Below are positions 21,951 to 34,050 of a stretch of 64,000 nt of DNA, piece after piece. The DNA comes from Amanita rubescens (lineage: Eukaryota; Basidiomycota; Agaricomycetes; Agaricales; Amanitaceae). The notes under the pieces were generated by a model. It was not told where the DNA came from, searched no databases, and was given only the letters and a program-made list of their open reading frames with translations. Numbering within the stretch: the stretch's first letter is position 1; each line of letters opens with the position of its first letter. The stretch covers positions 62,001 through 126,000 of the forward strand of contig WION01000010.1 in NCBI GenBank assembly GCA_015039365.1, given 5' to 3'. The position numbers were made by a program, and so were the translations under genes.

Positions 21951-23062
21951 ATACTACAATGCTACTAGTGTTTTTAACGTGCTTTGGTCGACCAAGAGGT
22001 CTTAAGCCCAGGGCCCACGACAAGGGAGCACGAGGGGTCTTCCCCCTTCCCTGGGAACTACCTACGAACTTCCTTCTCCCCTCCGCTACTCCACCTCACA
22101 AGACGATCCATCAACTTGACACTGAAAAAGGATACCACTAGGAAAAAAAAGAGAAGCAAACAACAACTCACCTTATCGCCTCGTGAATTCTTGCGTCTTC
22201 ATTCTTGGGCGTTGGCCAGTCCGGTCCAGGGCGGGGAGAGGGATGGAATAAAAAAAGGAAAAAGTCGCACATTGGCGACGACCGGTAGGACACAGCTTCT
22301 GAATGCAAGAGGGGTGTATTTGAAAGATGTCACGCGCCAAGACGTGCTCCCAAGGGACACTATTCCTCTGCGGCCAGCCAGACTAGCGAGAGACCGAATG
22401 TGAGCATATCGCCCAAGTGGTTGTATAACATCCGTCCTATGAGGGGTGTATTTGAAAGATGTCACGAGCGCAATTGCGCGGGTGCTCCCAAGGGACACTA
22501 TTCCTCAAGGATCACCCGACACGCATTGGTGTGGGCAGCCGTCATCGCCTTCAGCGAATACCATCAGCGTGTTTGGCAAAACTGCAAAAGCAATAGATAC
22601 GTACAAGTCATTTTGGGCTGGCGGCTCTTGCATGTGTCCTTGATTGGTGGATGATGGACCCGGCTGTCCGAAAAAATGAAATGAAGGGGATACGAAATGG
22701 AAGGATGTGGTCGAGGCGAGCAGCGAGCTCGAAGTCTTGAGGGCGTCGTCGGAGTCGAATGGGTGAGTGAGAGAAGAGAGGGCACAATGGAAAGTGGATG
22801 ATAGAATGAGCTGCTTATATGGATTTTTGGAACTGAGACAGACGCGTCCGTCTGTGCTTGTTTTGACAGAACGCGGTGGGGCCGACGCGTTGATCCCCTC
22901 AGCGCGGTGCCTCATAGCATGACGCAGATGATTTCAGATTCCTTGTCAATCGTTGAACATGAGTCCATGGTGCTGGGCGAGAGAATGCTAGAGCGTCATA
23001 TTATAATCATGATGTACTGGTGTTATCGCATGCCTGGACGTGAAACCCCCCAAACGTAATTA
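21951..23062 (-). repeat. Module M, copy 2
   Basis: Same organisation as M1. The two 60 bp direct repeats lie at 22310-22370 and 22440-22507; the second contains the palindrome GCGCAATTGCGC. A 42-codon frame on the minus strand, starting MQEPPAQNDLYVS at about 22636 and ending GDP, is open here and identical in M4. Another frame across the repeats (65 codons) is also identical to M4 and differs from M1 and M3. The TATA region is degenerate (TATATGG). The outer end is near CGTAATTATG at about 23054-23062. Confidence 0.65.
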
Positions 23063-23842
23063 TGCCATTCGAAGATCATCAAGCAATGCGTCATAGTTAC
23101 TAGTATTCTGTAGGTCATTTTTTTGTATGTCACGATGCGAGCTACCACCACTGCAGTGTACTAAATATCATACATCATGGCAAATCAGGGAAGTGAAGGT
23201 TGCGAAAAACCATCGTTCCCCCGAATTTCCAGTTGAATCCCTGCTCTTCGTAATGCATAATGGTTTGAATCTAACGATCATCATTTCAGGCCAATGATTG
23301 CGAGTCGTTCACGCCTTGAGTAAAGGTGACATGTGACATGTGACATGCGACATCGTCATCGCGCCGCCCTGATGTTCCTGCATCCCGTAGGCGCATATCC
23401 GAGCCTGTATCGTTAAAGAATGACAAACTCACTGACAATGAATGTCAGATTTTAGATGCGCAGCTGCTGGAGGTCAGTCGACAGTGGCAATGCGTGGTGA
23501 CGGTGACACCGTCGGATTTGACAGAAGATGAAAAACCTGACAAGACCCTCTTCGCTCGCTTCCGGGTCCCCAAGCCAATCACTGATGGCAATGATGAACC
23601 TCCAGGTTGCTAAAATGGTCTGATAGGGGTGGTGCCCACTGCCTTATATGGAAGTTAGAGAAAATCCCGCAACGGCTAAATCTTTCGGTTCGTGCTGACT
23701 GTACTCCTATCTTTTTGTGGCTTCTCCAGCCTTCTGCTTCATCACCGAGGTGGGTAATGCATCTCTTTCCGATTGTCTTCTTACTCATTACTACATAGAT
23801 TAATAACTACTGCCACACCAACGGTGTCTTATTCAAATTCGG
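23063..23842. other. Spacer upstream of the CAX gene
   Basis: No supported gene. A short tandem array of GTGACAT units lies at about 23328-23352. The rest may include the promoter and 5' UTR of the antiporter gene. Confidence 0.4.
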
Positions 23843-25371
23843 ATGACCTCGCTGAAAGCATATTCAGCGCCGACGTATCTTGCATCGATAAAGGCAACGC
23901 TGAAATATTCGCCTCTGAATGGTTTGCTGTTTTTTATACCGGCGGCTTTGATATCACAATACACCAACCAAAGCGCAACCCTAACATTCATTTTTTCCGC
24001 CTTGTCTATAATTCCTCTCGCCGCTTTGCTCAGCTTTGGAACCGAACAAATTGCTTTGGGAACCAGCCAATGCTTTGGCGGCCTCTTGAATGGTACTCTT
24101 GGCAACTTAATCGAAGTGATAATCGCTGGTATCGCTTTGAAAAATGTAAGCCAATGCGCACCAATATTTTTTCGAATTGACATGGTGGTAGTGCGAACTT
24201 GAGATGGTACAAAGTTCCCTATTGGGCGGCTTGCTGAACAACTTACTCCTGGTCCTTGGCATGGCTTTCGTCGTTGGGGGATATCGTTTTCACCAACAAG
24301 AATTTCAGCCGGCGGTTGCTCAACTGAATTCATCTTTGCTAACAGTATCGGTCATTGCTTTGATAATCCCAGCGGCATTTGTAGGCAGTTCCGGCTTTTG
24401 TGTGGTATCAAATCTGAACAGCTAGCCTCTCTAGCATGGGTATCTAGAGCGACAGCTGAAACCCGAAACAGAGGTAGAACGCTTGTTGCGACTCAGTCGC
24501 AGCAGTGCCATAGTCTTGTTATTGATGTAAGTTCACATATTGGATGTTGTGCCGAGCTAAGTTCTTGTAGATATTTTGGCTATGTATGTTATTTATACCT
24601 GGCAACACCTAAGTTCAGCTTATTAACCTTCTATAGCTAGCTTTCCAATTCTACTCGCATAACCACTTATTCATTGACACATCGTCTTTATCTTCAAAAA
24701 CTACTTATCAACGGATACCAATGGACACGCCGCCCCTGTGTAGCTCGCCTCCACCCACCTACGAGAACGAAGGGTTAAGAACCAATATTCCCTTCACCCT
24801 TGTTCTCATGATGGCAGTAACCGTACTTGCATACATCACATCAGAAATTCTCGTGAACTCCATCAGCGGACTTGTCGCGGATCATCCTGGCATCGTCAAA
24901 GAATGGATCACGCTGATTATTATACCAATCATCAGTAACGCCGCAGAGCATACCACTACGGTCGTCGTCGCAAGCAAAGGCAAGTTTGACTTGGCTATCA
25001 GCGTCGCCGTCGGTAGTTGTATCCAGATTTCACTATTCGTCATCCCGGTTCTGGTCATGATGGCATGGGCTATGGGGAAGCCGTTGTCTCTATTGTTTGA
25101 CCCATTGGAAACGCTAGTAAGCATTCTCTTTCTGGAACACGAGTGATAATCATTTGCCCTGAGGCCCTGTTTTTCTCTGTTTTGCTTGTAAAATTCTCCA
25201 TGGAGGATGGCAAGTCACATTGGATGAGCGGTTTGATTTTAATTGGTAAGCCATTCATGTAATTTAAATTATTGGTCTGACGAAAGCCTAGGCGCATATT
25301 CCCTTATTTCGTTGGCTTTTTGGAATTTCCCGGCAACGACCCATGGACAGCCGTTTACTTGCGTTCCCTAG
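23843..25371 (+). CDS. CAX-type Ca2+/H+ antiporter (VCX1-like), 7 exons, 412 aa
   Basis: This encodes a vacuolar-type calcium/proton exchanger of the CaCA superfamily. Exons: 23843-24145, 24192-24380, 24435-24526, 24571-24583 (13 nt), 24637-25116, 25164-25245 and 25292-25371, 1239 nt with no break. The two cation-binding alpha repeats are present: GTLGNLIE in the first half and SNAAEH in the second (GNAAEH is usual in the family). About ten hydrophobic helices are visible, for example LNGLLFFIPAALIS and LLTVSVIALIIPAAF. LNSSLLTVSVIA and FQFYSHNHLF are typical family segments. The first ATG follows an in-frame stop, so the start is well placed unless a small upstream exon exists. The length is at the short end for fungal CAX proteins, with a short N-terminal tail. 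The tiny fourth exon is needed to keep the frame; an alternative splice cannot be excluded. Confidence 0.9.
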
Positions 25372-26086
25372 AACACCATGGGAGTGACGATGGCGAGGCT
25401 TCGTGTATGGAAGCCTTCCGTGGAAATTTTCATCAGTTTACATTTGTAGACTTACATATTACTAATAGACGGTTCCGATCAAATGTTGAACGTTGATCGT
25501 TGAACGTTGAACGTTGATCTTGCATTGAGGTAGTCCCGAGGGTGCTTATGACCTCGAGAACTACAGTGGTCTTTCGCCTGCGCGGTCACTAAACTAGGTT
25601 TGAATTCCTTGGCACACTCTTTGAGCAGGAAACTTACTTGCCTTAAAGCATTTGGTTGGGACTACCCATGAAATTTTTAGGGGTTGACCTAGAAATGTAA
25701 CTCGCAGAGTGCAAAATTGGAAATATTTTACCAGCTTTTACTGCACTCATCAAGTTGACGGCGGACTCTATGGATATCTCTGCTCTCGCGTTCCGGTGAC
25801 CAGCTCTTATCACTTGTTATCAAAAGAAGTAAATTCCATCATTGGAATCATCGCAACATGGCAATTGCTTTATTCAACATACTTTTCAGATCACGCCGTA
25901 GATTGCCCTGGGCAATAGAGGACTCTGACGAAAGCTTATAAGAGTACCGATTGGTCCCCGCCCGTTTATCCTGCCCTTCCCTCCTCCGACCAGATCCCTA
26001 ACCTCGGCGGGCCAGCTCACCAGGTCCTACTATTGGATACACCTTTTTTTCGACTTCAGCGGCATCCCCTTCCTCGCCTGTCCAAT
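25372..26086. other. Spacer between CAX and P450
   Basis: No gene is supported. It contains a short tandem run of GTTGAACGTTGATC-type units at about 25482-25520. Confidence 0.4.
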
Positions 26087-28194
26087 ATGAGTACATCCAC
26101 TTTCGCGGGCCTCGCTGGCCTTCTCGTCGCTCTTTTCCTCTGGCTCCGAAAGTCTAAAGCTTCCACGGGATCTCTGCCACCTGGCCCGAAGCCTCTCCCA
26201 CTGGTGGGTAATATCAAGGATTTGACTACCAAGGAATTGTGGCTCCTCGCCACTCGATGGTCAAAGCAATACGGTCAGTACTCTGAAAATGGTCCTAGGC
26301 GGGCACTGAGTCCGGGGAGCAACAGGCGATGTCGTGTATCTCCATGTCTTTGGCCAAGGCTTGGTATTCCTCAACTCTCCGGAAGCGGCATCCGACCTAA
26401 TGGACAAACGGGGTTCTATCTACTCCGATAGACCGCCTTCGGTCATGGCTGGAGAACTGTACGTATATCTCCAACGTCATCGTGTTGTAAAATAGGCTGA
26501 TTACGGAACGTTTATAGCTGCAACTGCAAAAATATGGTACTCCACCCATATTTCCGAGGCAATACTATGTTCTGATACCGCTATTAGGTTGGGTTCATGC
26601 GGTATGGTGACCAGTTGACACGTCAGCGCAAGATTATGCACAAAGCATTGGGAGCACCTGCCATTTCAACGTACCATCCTCTCATCACGATTGAAACGTC
26701 CGCGTTCCTCCGCAGATTGATCGCTGATCCGTCGAACTACATGAAGATCACGCGTCGATACTCAGGTGGTATAATTCTGCTTCTCACCTACGGATACGAA
26801 GCAATTTCAGAAAATGACGAATTCCTGAAGCAGGGACAGGACTCGCTCGATCTTCTCGCAAACGAAGTGGCTTCCTGCTGGTGGCATTTGGCCTGTCGAC
26901 ATCTTTCCCTTCCTTCAATATCTTCCCGACTTCCTACCTGGTACGAGTTTCAAACACAAAGCAGCGAAGTGGAGAGCACAATTGGAGGAATTCGTTGACA
27001 AGCCATACGAGTACGTGAAAAATGTCATGGTACGTTCGATCGGCCACTACCTGGTTTATACCTGCACTCATAGTCTAACGAAGAAATCTGGAGATTACAA
27101 CCCATCATTCACTGCAATGATGTTGGAGGAGCGAGAGGGGGACGTCAGTCCAGAATTCGAATTTGACTTGAAATGGACTGGTAACTCTATGTACGGCGGA
27201 GGTTTGGACACTGTGGGTATCCTATCCGCTCGGAATGGACAGGCAGTGACCATTTACAGGTGTTCACCGCTACTACTGCTCTTTTTGCTGATAATAATGG
27301 AGTATCCTGAGGTACTTGAAAAGGCGCAGAGGGAAATAGACACCATTGTCGGCAGCGATCGTCTTCCTACGTTTGAAGATAGGCCAAGGTTACCTTATGG
27401 TGAGTTTTTTGGCCTATTAGCTTAGGGAACGAGACGATGGTCCCCGTTTCAGTTGAGGCTATATTACAGGAGTTGTGGCGTTGGAGTGTACCGGTCCCGC
27501 TGGGTAATGCTGCTGTTTCCTTATGGATGACGTATGATTACGATTACAATAGGTCTACCCCATCGACTCATGGAAGATGATGTCTATAAAGGCATGCACA
27601 TTCCTAAAGGTTCCCTGGTAAGTCGCTTCTATTAGTCTCAATGCTTGGAGACTTAAGAACAACAATGTAGATATTCTGCAATCTATGGTTCGTTCTGCCA
27701 CAATTTTGCAAATTAACCAATCTTGATCGTTGTCCAGGGCGATGACTCGCGATGAGAACATCTATTCCGAACCCGTCCAAATTCGATCCCGAACGTTTCA
27801 TGGGTTCACCTGAGGAAGTCCTTAAACTTCGAAAAAATGTCCGAAACCACGCATTCGGATTTGGTCGCAGGTACTTTAATAATCAACTGGCTAGATTAAT
27901 GTAAATTCTTTACCTCTCAGACAATGCCCTGGCATGCATCTCGCGGATTCTTCCGTTTGGCTCCTGATAGTATGCATGATGGCCACGCTAAATATCAAGA
28001 AGCTCCTTGACGAAAACGGAAAGGTTATTGAGCCGAACTATACATTCGACAATTCTATTTTCAGGTTAGTCTGCTATAAATATTTAATAACCTTATTACC
28101 TACGTCTGATAGGACACCCTCTTCATTTCAATGCGACATACGCCCGAGGTCCGAGAAGGCTCTCGTACTAATCAAACAGTCAGAGGTTATCTGA
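26087..28194 (+). pseudogene. Cytochrome P450 with three +1 frameshifts
   Basis: This is a class II (ER-anchored) P450 monooxygenase of a type common in agaricomycetes. The start at 26087 gives the membrane anchor FAGLAGLLVALFLWL followed by the proline hinge LPPGPKPLPLVGN. Further exons give VVYLHVFGQGLVFLNSP, RQRKIMHKALG, the I-helix region, the ELWR ExxR motif and the haem loop FGFGRRQCPG, ending near 28194. Introns are short GT-AG and all fit. Three single-base insertions break the frame: near 26876-26880 (before GGIWPVDIFP), in a T5 run at about 27282-27286 (before LLIIMEYPEV), and near 27776-27780 (before KFDPERFMG). Without them the protein would be complete. It is either a young pseudogene or carries assembly errors. 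Substrate unknown. Confidence 0.8.
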
Positions 28195-29163
28195 ATTAGT
28201 TTCAAAGCATATGTTTTGGTTTATTCCCATGCGTCCCCTCTCACATTTCCGTTATTGGTTTAGCAAGGACAATACTTACTACGTCGCATCATTCATGTTG
28301 GCTACCCATGGCATTAGCAACCCTTGATCAACTTGGAAAACTTTTTCACGCTGTCCAACTTAGACTGACAGTGATTGTCACTGTCAATCACCATCTCCCC
28401 TCTCACGATTCCCTGTCGACCCAATATATTCGTGTGGACGAACCTGGACGTTGCACATGGTCCTACGACCTACCTTCACAGGCTCAAGCTTATCCCACAA
28501 GATGATTTAAGAGTCCGAGGCACCTATGAGCGCGTTACATCTCTGCGAGGGGTGCACGGTAAACCTTAGTAAACGTCTCGCAGTTTCGTAAGTAGCACGC
28601 CCGAGCTTCCAAATTTTGTTTGGCAGTGTTTCACTATTTCTGCCCTTATCTGTCAAGCCGTGCTATTCTTAGGACAAGTTGGAATGATTGCATATCCATT
28701 TGTCGAGGATTCCCAGACTTGACGGCCTTTTCATTCTACGGTTCAGCGCCAAGTTATTAATTGGAATAGATCACTGCCCGCGGCGACGTATAATGGTCAC
28801 AGAAAAAGGTATGTGCACAAAACGAGACTCACATATAGATAGCGATAGGAATCGATTGTGATTTTTGGTGAGTTTGAGCGCATTGAACGACTGACTGAGA
28901 TGAACCTGGGAACTAGATAGAAGGACTAAAAATGGTTTGCCCGGCTGCATTCACCTTGCACCCTTATTCTATACATTCTTCAAAGAAGAGCATTTTCCAG
29001 TGATCGGCAAGTCGCCGTCCCAGGATCACACGTATCAAGTCCCTGAATGAACCCGTTTAAATAATTTTCAGTTGTGCAGGACACCCCTCCGAGTTACTCC
29101 GCTGTTCAGTCAATCGACCGTCTTCGACTGGGCTAACGATCCAGCCACTGAGTACGTTAACTT
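28195..29163. other. Spacer between P450 and first DUF6534 gene
   Basis: The frames seen here are short and unsupported, and I see no repeat or motif. Part is presumably the P450 3' UTR and the promoter of the next gene. Confidence 0.35.
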
Positions 29164-31079
29164 ATGTCTGCAAATTCAACGCTCTCCGGCGCTGGGACGC
29201 ATGAAGCCCCACTGCCTAAGTTCGACGACACGCTGGGCGCGCTGCTTGTCGGAGGTCTTTTCGCTCTTTCGTACGTTTGATCAACGGATCCTTCGTGTTG
29301 TACGCTGATGTGTGCTGTTTCAGCCTTTGGGGGGTGATCTGCTCGCAAACGTATACGTATTTCATGACCCAAACCCGGGACCGTCCTGCCGTCAAACTAT
29401 CGGTTCGTTTGCTTGCTGTCTTTTGATCAATGTCTCAACGTAGATTTTTTACTATCAGATTGCATTTCTATGGTAGCTCACTCCTCGTGTACTGGAATTC
29501 ATCGTTCAATTGGTTTTAATCCAGGCTATTGGATACGCTCGACTCGGCCCTCGACTTCCACATTCTTTATTATTACTTGGTTACCAATTACCTAAATCCC
29601 CTCGCTATTGGAAAAATAATTTGGTGCGTGCGCGTAATTTTTTGGACGTTCTGCCGCCATCTGAACGTTAGTCCAGGAGTCTCATTGTAATGTCCATTTC
29701 TTCATGATGTGGGACGAATTTCAACGTGTCGTGTTCTAGGTTCATGTAGCTGTCACAGTGCGTAATTGTTATCCGTCTTATTACCACATAAGGACGCTGA
29801 GTTGCCGCAGGTGTTTTCAAATTTCTTAATCCGAGCAATGTTTACATACAGAATATACCATCGTAAGCGGGTCCCGTCACTTTGGACCGTCATTCACCTG
29901 TTCAATAGTTAGTAAGAAGAACATAAAGCTCACTACCTGGCTTGTGAGTCAGTTTATCACTCGACAACGTTCATGGTGCTTGACCACCGTATCAAGATGA
30001 GCATCTCGACGTTGGATCTGGGTGAGTCCAGTGCATCCAAAATGCATGCACGCGCTGAGCGATTCGGATTCAGCTATTGCGATCTGTAAGTCCATTCTAG
30101 TTAAAGCGTACTCTCCACTTTATCTACTCGTTTTACCTACAGTCATATCTGTGATAGCGTAAGGCTGACTGTCCCACACCCAGCATTACTTTCTTGTTGA
30201 TTCTTGTGAACAGTTTCCAAGCACCAAACTTCACTGCTCTTGAAGGATCTGCTGTGCGTCAAATCCTTTACGAACTCCAAGTAGTCTTACAAAATGTCAT
30301 CTCAGAAATATCTGTACCTTGCATTCGCTACAGGGACATTGAGCGATCTGAGTGTTTCTGTATCGTTATGTGTATTGCTCTATCGTTCTAGAACTGGATT
30401 CCGCCGGTACGCGCCATTCAAAGATTGCTCTAGTTTGAACTCTGACGTTTTTGCAGAACTGACAGCCTTGTCAGAACCCTCTTGCTTTATACGCTTAACA
30501 CGGGAACGCTTGTAGCGTGAGTTTAGTCTACCTATGACCGCTGCCAACGCTGACCCCTACCAGTATCGCTGCCACATTTGGCACGGTTTGCTATGCGGTC
30601 AGACCCAAAAACTTTATTTTCCTAAGTTCGCATTTTTATGAGATCCCACCCCAGCTACTAACAGGCCGGTAGTCTCCTACCTCTCTCAAAGCAAGCGTAA
30701 GCGACGATCCCATATCATGACTGTTTCTAATAACGTGGAATGTTTCAAGTTTACGTTAGTTCATACCTTGCTGCGATGAATGCTCGCGCGGAGTTGCGGG
30801 ATAAAGCGTCGGATTTTTCCATCCATCTTTCAGAACTATCTAATTATCCATATCCCGTATCTGGGACGACAGGAGCGTCCGGTAATACAGAAGCCGCGAA
30901 GGTTCGCATTTGCATTTCCCTCCGTATTTGCTTCTTCTTTTAAAGTGCTGCCATCACATTAGACTACCCGCGAAGGTTTACACATCTCTGTACAAACACT
31001 GATAGATCAGAAAGTGGAAGGTGGGGGGAACGAGTTATTGCCGAGTTCAACCAGAATGGGTCCAGGGCGAGCGTTCTGA
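29164..31079 (+). CDS. DUF6534-type seven-helix membrane protein, tandem copy 1
   Basis: This belongs to an expanded agaricomycete membrane-protein family of unknown function. The start MSANSTLSGAG is followed by the family N terminus FDDTLGALLVGGLFA, LWGVICSQTYTYFM and, further on, DTLDSALDFHILYYYLVTNY. Later exons give YLAFATGTLSDLSVSVSLC, the SRTGFRR loop and YLAAMNARAELRDK. The last exon, after an intron starting at about 30902, encodes TTREGLHISVQTLIDQKVE and ends TGA at 31077-31079. A 14 nt microexon (ATTGCATTTCTATG, about 29459-29472) is needed between PAVKLS and LLDTLDS and supplies IAFLW. The protein has about seven helices with a cytosolic tail. It is a tandem duplicate of the gene at 32123, including the final exon. 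Confidence 0.75.
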
Positions 31080-32122
31080 AAAGAAGCAACCTATAAGCAG
31101 GTTTTTGTGAGTTTTCTGATAAGTGCACACGCGTACTTGTTGCCTTAACTGTTGGAAGGTATTTTATTTAGTAAACATGAGCTGGAATCCTGTACTTTAT
31201 TGGATATCAATATCGTTTGACATGGAACCTCGTGAGATGCAAAAAGATACCAGTGTCCAGGTTTTTGGCGGCAGAGAGTTGATGCTATGCCGACGGTAAA
31301 TCGTGCAAGTGAAGTCGATTTCGGCAATATCAGATCTACTTCTAAAGCGGTATATAATTCCTTATCTTATCACTCACATCTACAGGAACCCACTCTTTTT
31401 TTTCGGGTGGTCAACGATGTTCGTTAATCAAATCTGATCATCATCATGATTGTGCTAATATAGCTGATGTGCGCCAGATGGCAGAATACGACTTTGGCAC
31501 CAAAGGTACATATTTGGAGTCCTGCATTCGCAAGCCTGTGGGAGATGGCTTCAAAAAAAAACGGTCTTTTGTATTTTCAATCGCGAAGAAACCTACACAA
31601 CCTGTAAGCTGTTCGGCGATTGGATTTGGGGTTCAAATGGTTTGGAACAGGGCGTAAATCCGTGGCAGCCGACATCAGTGATGTGACATCGGGATTCCGT
31701 GTCACGGTGGAGGCCGATGCGAACCCGCTCGCTAGCCCACAGTAACCCACTCACAGACTCAGGCGATTCCGCTCGTTTTTCGATTCGTTGCGCTCAGGAT
31801 AAGTAAGTTGTAGAAAGTTATGAAAAAGTAACTAACGAATTGTTTGGGGATATGTAGGCAAGACATCAACACAAATGGGGTCGCAGACTCGCAAGCTCTC
31901 CCCATCAAGAAAATCATCGCATGCCATTCCTTAAGGGGAATACTGAATTTTCGTCGCGGAACAAGCCCCTGCAAGCCCTGGTTATAATATGTTCTCCTGT
32001 GATGGTGGGGTTCAAGGTTGTGGCAGCAACACACTACTTTCAAGTATCCGACTGTAAATTGACGGCGATCGAGCTCCAGCCGCCGGGAACTACGTAACTC
32101 CAGACTACTCAGTACTATTAGT
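31080..32122. other. Spacer between the two DUF6534 genes
   Basis: A minus-strand 143-codon frame (31759-32190) overlaps the next gene's start and is probably fortuitous. The first 250 bp resemble the DNA after the second gene, as expected from tandem duplication. Confidence 0.4.
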
Positions 32123-34050
32123 ATGTCTCTCCCACCGCCGTCGCTTGGTGGAGGCGTCGGGGTCGAGTCGTTACCAAGTTTTGGTAACACGCTTGGGGCG
32201 CTGCTAATAGGAGGACTTGTTGCCGTTGCGTACGTTCAAGTTTTGCTGCTACTACTTTGAGCCAGATAACGTTGTTGATATGATTGTTATATAGTCTCTG
32301 GGGAGTGATATGCTCTCAAACGTATACCTACTTCATGTACAAATCGGGTCGAGACAGGCCTATCATGAAAGGGACTGTGGGTTCCCGTTCTACTGTTTTT
32401 GTCTTCAAGCAGGACTCTTAAAAAAACGCAAAATAGATTCTAGCTCTATGGTAAAACTGGTTCGAAAAATATTGAGATTCGTTGCTCATTTGTGTTTTTC
32501 GATGCTAGGTTGCTGAATACGTTCGACTCGGCTTTGGACTTTCACATTCTTTATTATTACATGGTAACCAATTACCTAAACGTGCGTGCCTTGGAAACGA
32601 TAGTATGGTGCGTGTGCCAAATGGTGTTGTTGAACGGAATCTGAACGTTGATACCAGGAGTCTTATTGTAAATTCAAACCCTTGTCTATTTGAGATGGAA
32701 TTTACCGTTTATATGTTCTAGATCCATGTAGCTGTGACAGTTCGTAGCAAATCTTGCCGTCGTGCGTGCCAGGGATGCTGAGTTGCATGCAGTCACTGTC
32801 AAATTTTATCATTCGAGCAATGTTTATATACAAGATCTATCAGTGTCAGTCGCGTCCTCGTTTTTGGCCAAGGGGTTTTACTGACTTCAATGTCCATAGT
32901 CAGCAAGAAGAATCTATGGCTCACGGGTTTGCTCGTGAGTCTAAAAGTTTTCGACCAGGATTGTCAATGACCGTTATACGCAGATAATCCTGTCGTTTGT
33001 GGATTTTAGTGAGTTTCGGGGTTACCTGCATATGGCAATTAATGTTGATCAAATCCAGTCGTTGGACTCTGTAAGCTTCACTTGATCAGGATCTGCTTTT
33101 TTGGGGGGCTTACTGGTGCCTATTAGACATTTCTGTGAAAGCGTGAGCCACATCCCGCGTTGTTCTCTCTATAAATCTTATCGGAAGAAGTTTTGGCTTG
33201 ACATCTTTTGCTAATCTCGGAGGATTCTCCGTACGTCACAAACCGTTTGAATATCTTTTACAATTCTCTCACTCGTTGTGTCAGAAAATTATGTACCTCG
33301 ATTTTGCCAGTGGAACAGTCAGCGATCTGGGTGTCTCTATGACGTTGTGCGCATTGCTGTATCGCTCTAGGACTGGATTCCGCAGGTACGATATTCATTC
33401 GGGGTATGCTGTATAATATGAACCAAATTTCCAGGACCGACAGTCTGATCAGAACCCTCATGCTTTATACCGTTAATACGGGCGCAATAGTAGCGTGAGT
33501 TGGGTTCTCGTTGCGAATAATTCATTGGAGGAGCTGAGATTTGTAGTATTACCGCTACAATTGGCTTGATTTTCTACGCAGCCTTGCCCCACACTCTCAT
33601 TTTCATAGGTGTGCGACACGCCTTACCCTGAATTCCATCGCTAACAGGTTGACAGCTACCTGGCTCTGTCTAAGTAAACGTGAGTGACAACGATGAAAGA
33701 GTCATTAGATGGAGACTAACAATAAGAGAAGTGTATGTCAGTTCGTACTTTGCGACGTTGAACGCGCGGGCGGAACTGCGGGAAAAGATTTCGGATTCGC
33801 TTTCCATTCATCTTTCTGAGCTATCTCAGTACCCCAGAAACGAGTCGGAGAGATCGATCAGCGTAGCAGGTGACGGGAAGGTTGGCATTTGCTTTGCTTC
33901 TGTTTCGCCGTCTGCTTAAGGTTTTGGTACTAGACTGGTCGCGAAGGTTTAGCTATTTCGGTTAAAACGCTGGTGAATCAGAAAGTAGAAGAGGGAGGGG
34001 ATGAGCTATTGACTGCATCGACGAGAACGGGTTCGGGGAGAGCTTTTTAA
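32123..34050 (+). CDS. DUF6534-type seven-helix membrane protein, tandem copy 2
   Basis: Same family and exon plan as the gene at 29164. It starts MSLPPPSLGGG, then FGNTLGALLIGGLVAVA, LWGVICSQTYTYFM, LLNTFDSALDFHILYYYMVT, MYLDFASGTVSDLGVSMTL, the SRTGFRR loop, SYFATLNARAELREK and a last exon TGREGLAISVKTLVNQKVE ending TAA at 34048-34050. The 14 nt microexon is conserved (ATTCTAGCTCTATG, about 32438-32451, coding ILALW). One region near 32640-32900 was not resolved exon by exon. Sequence divergence from copy 1 is considerable, so the duplication is not recent. Confidence 0.73.

Noticed and set aside
9555..23062. LTR retrotransposon interpretation of the F/M repeats
   Set aside because: No gag, protease, reverse transcriptase, RNase H or integrase motif was found, and the direct repeats do not begin and end with typical TG...CA termini.
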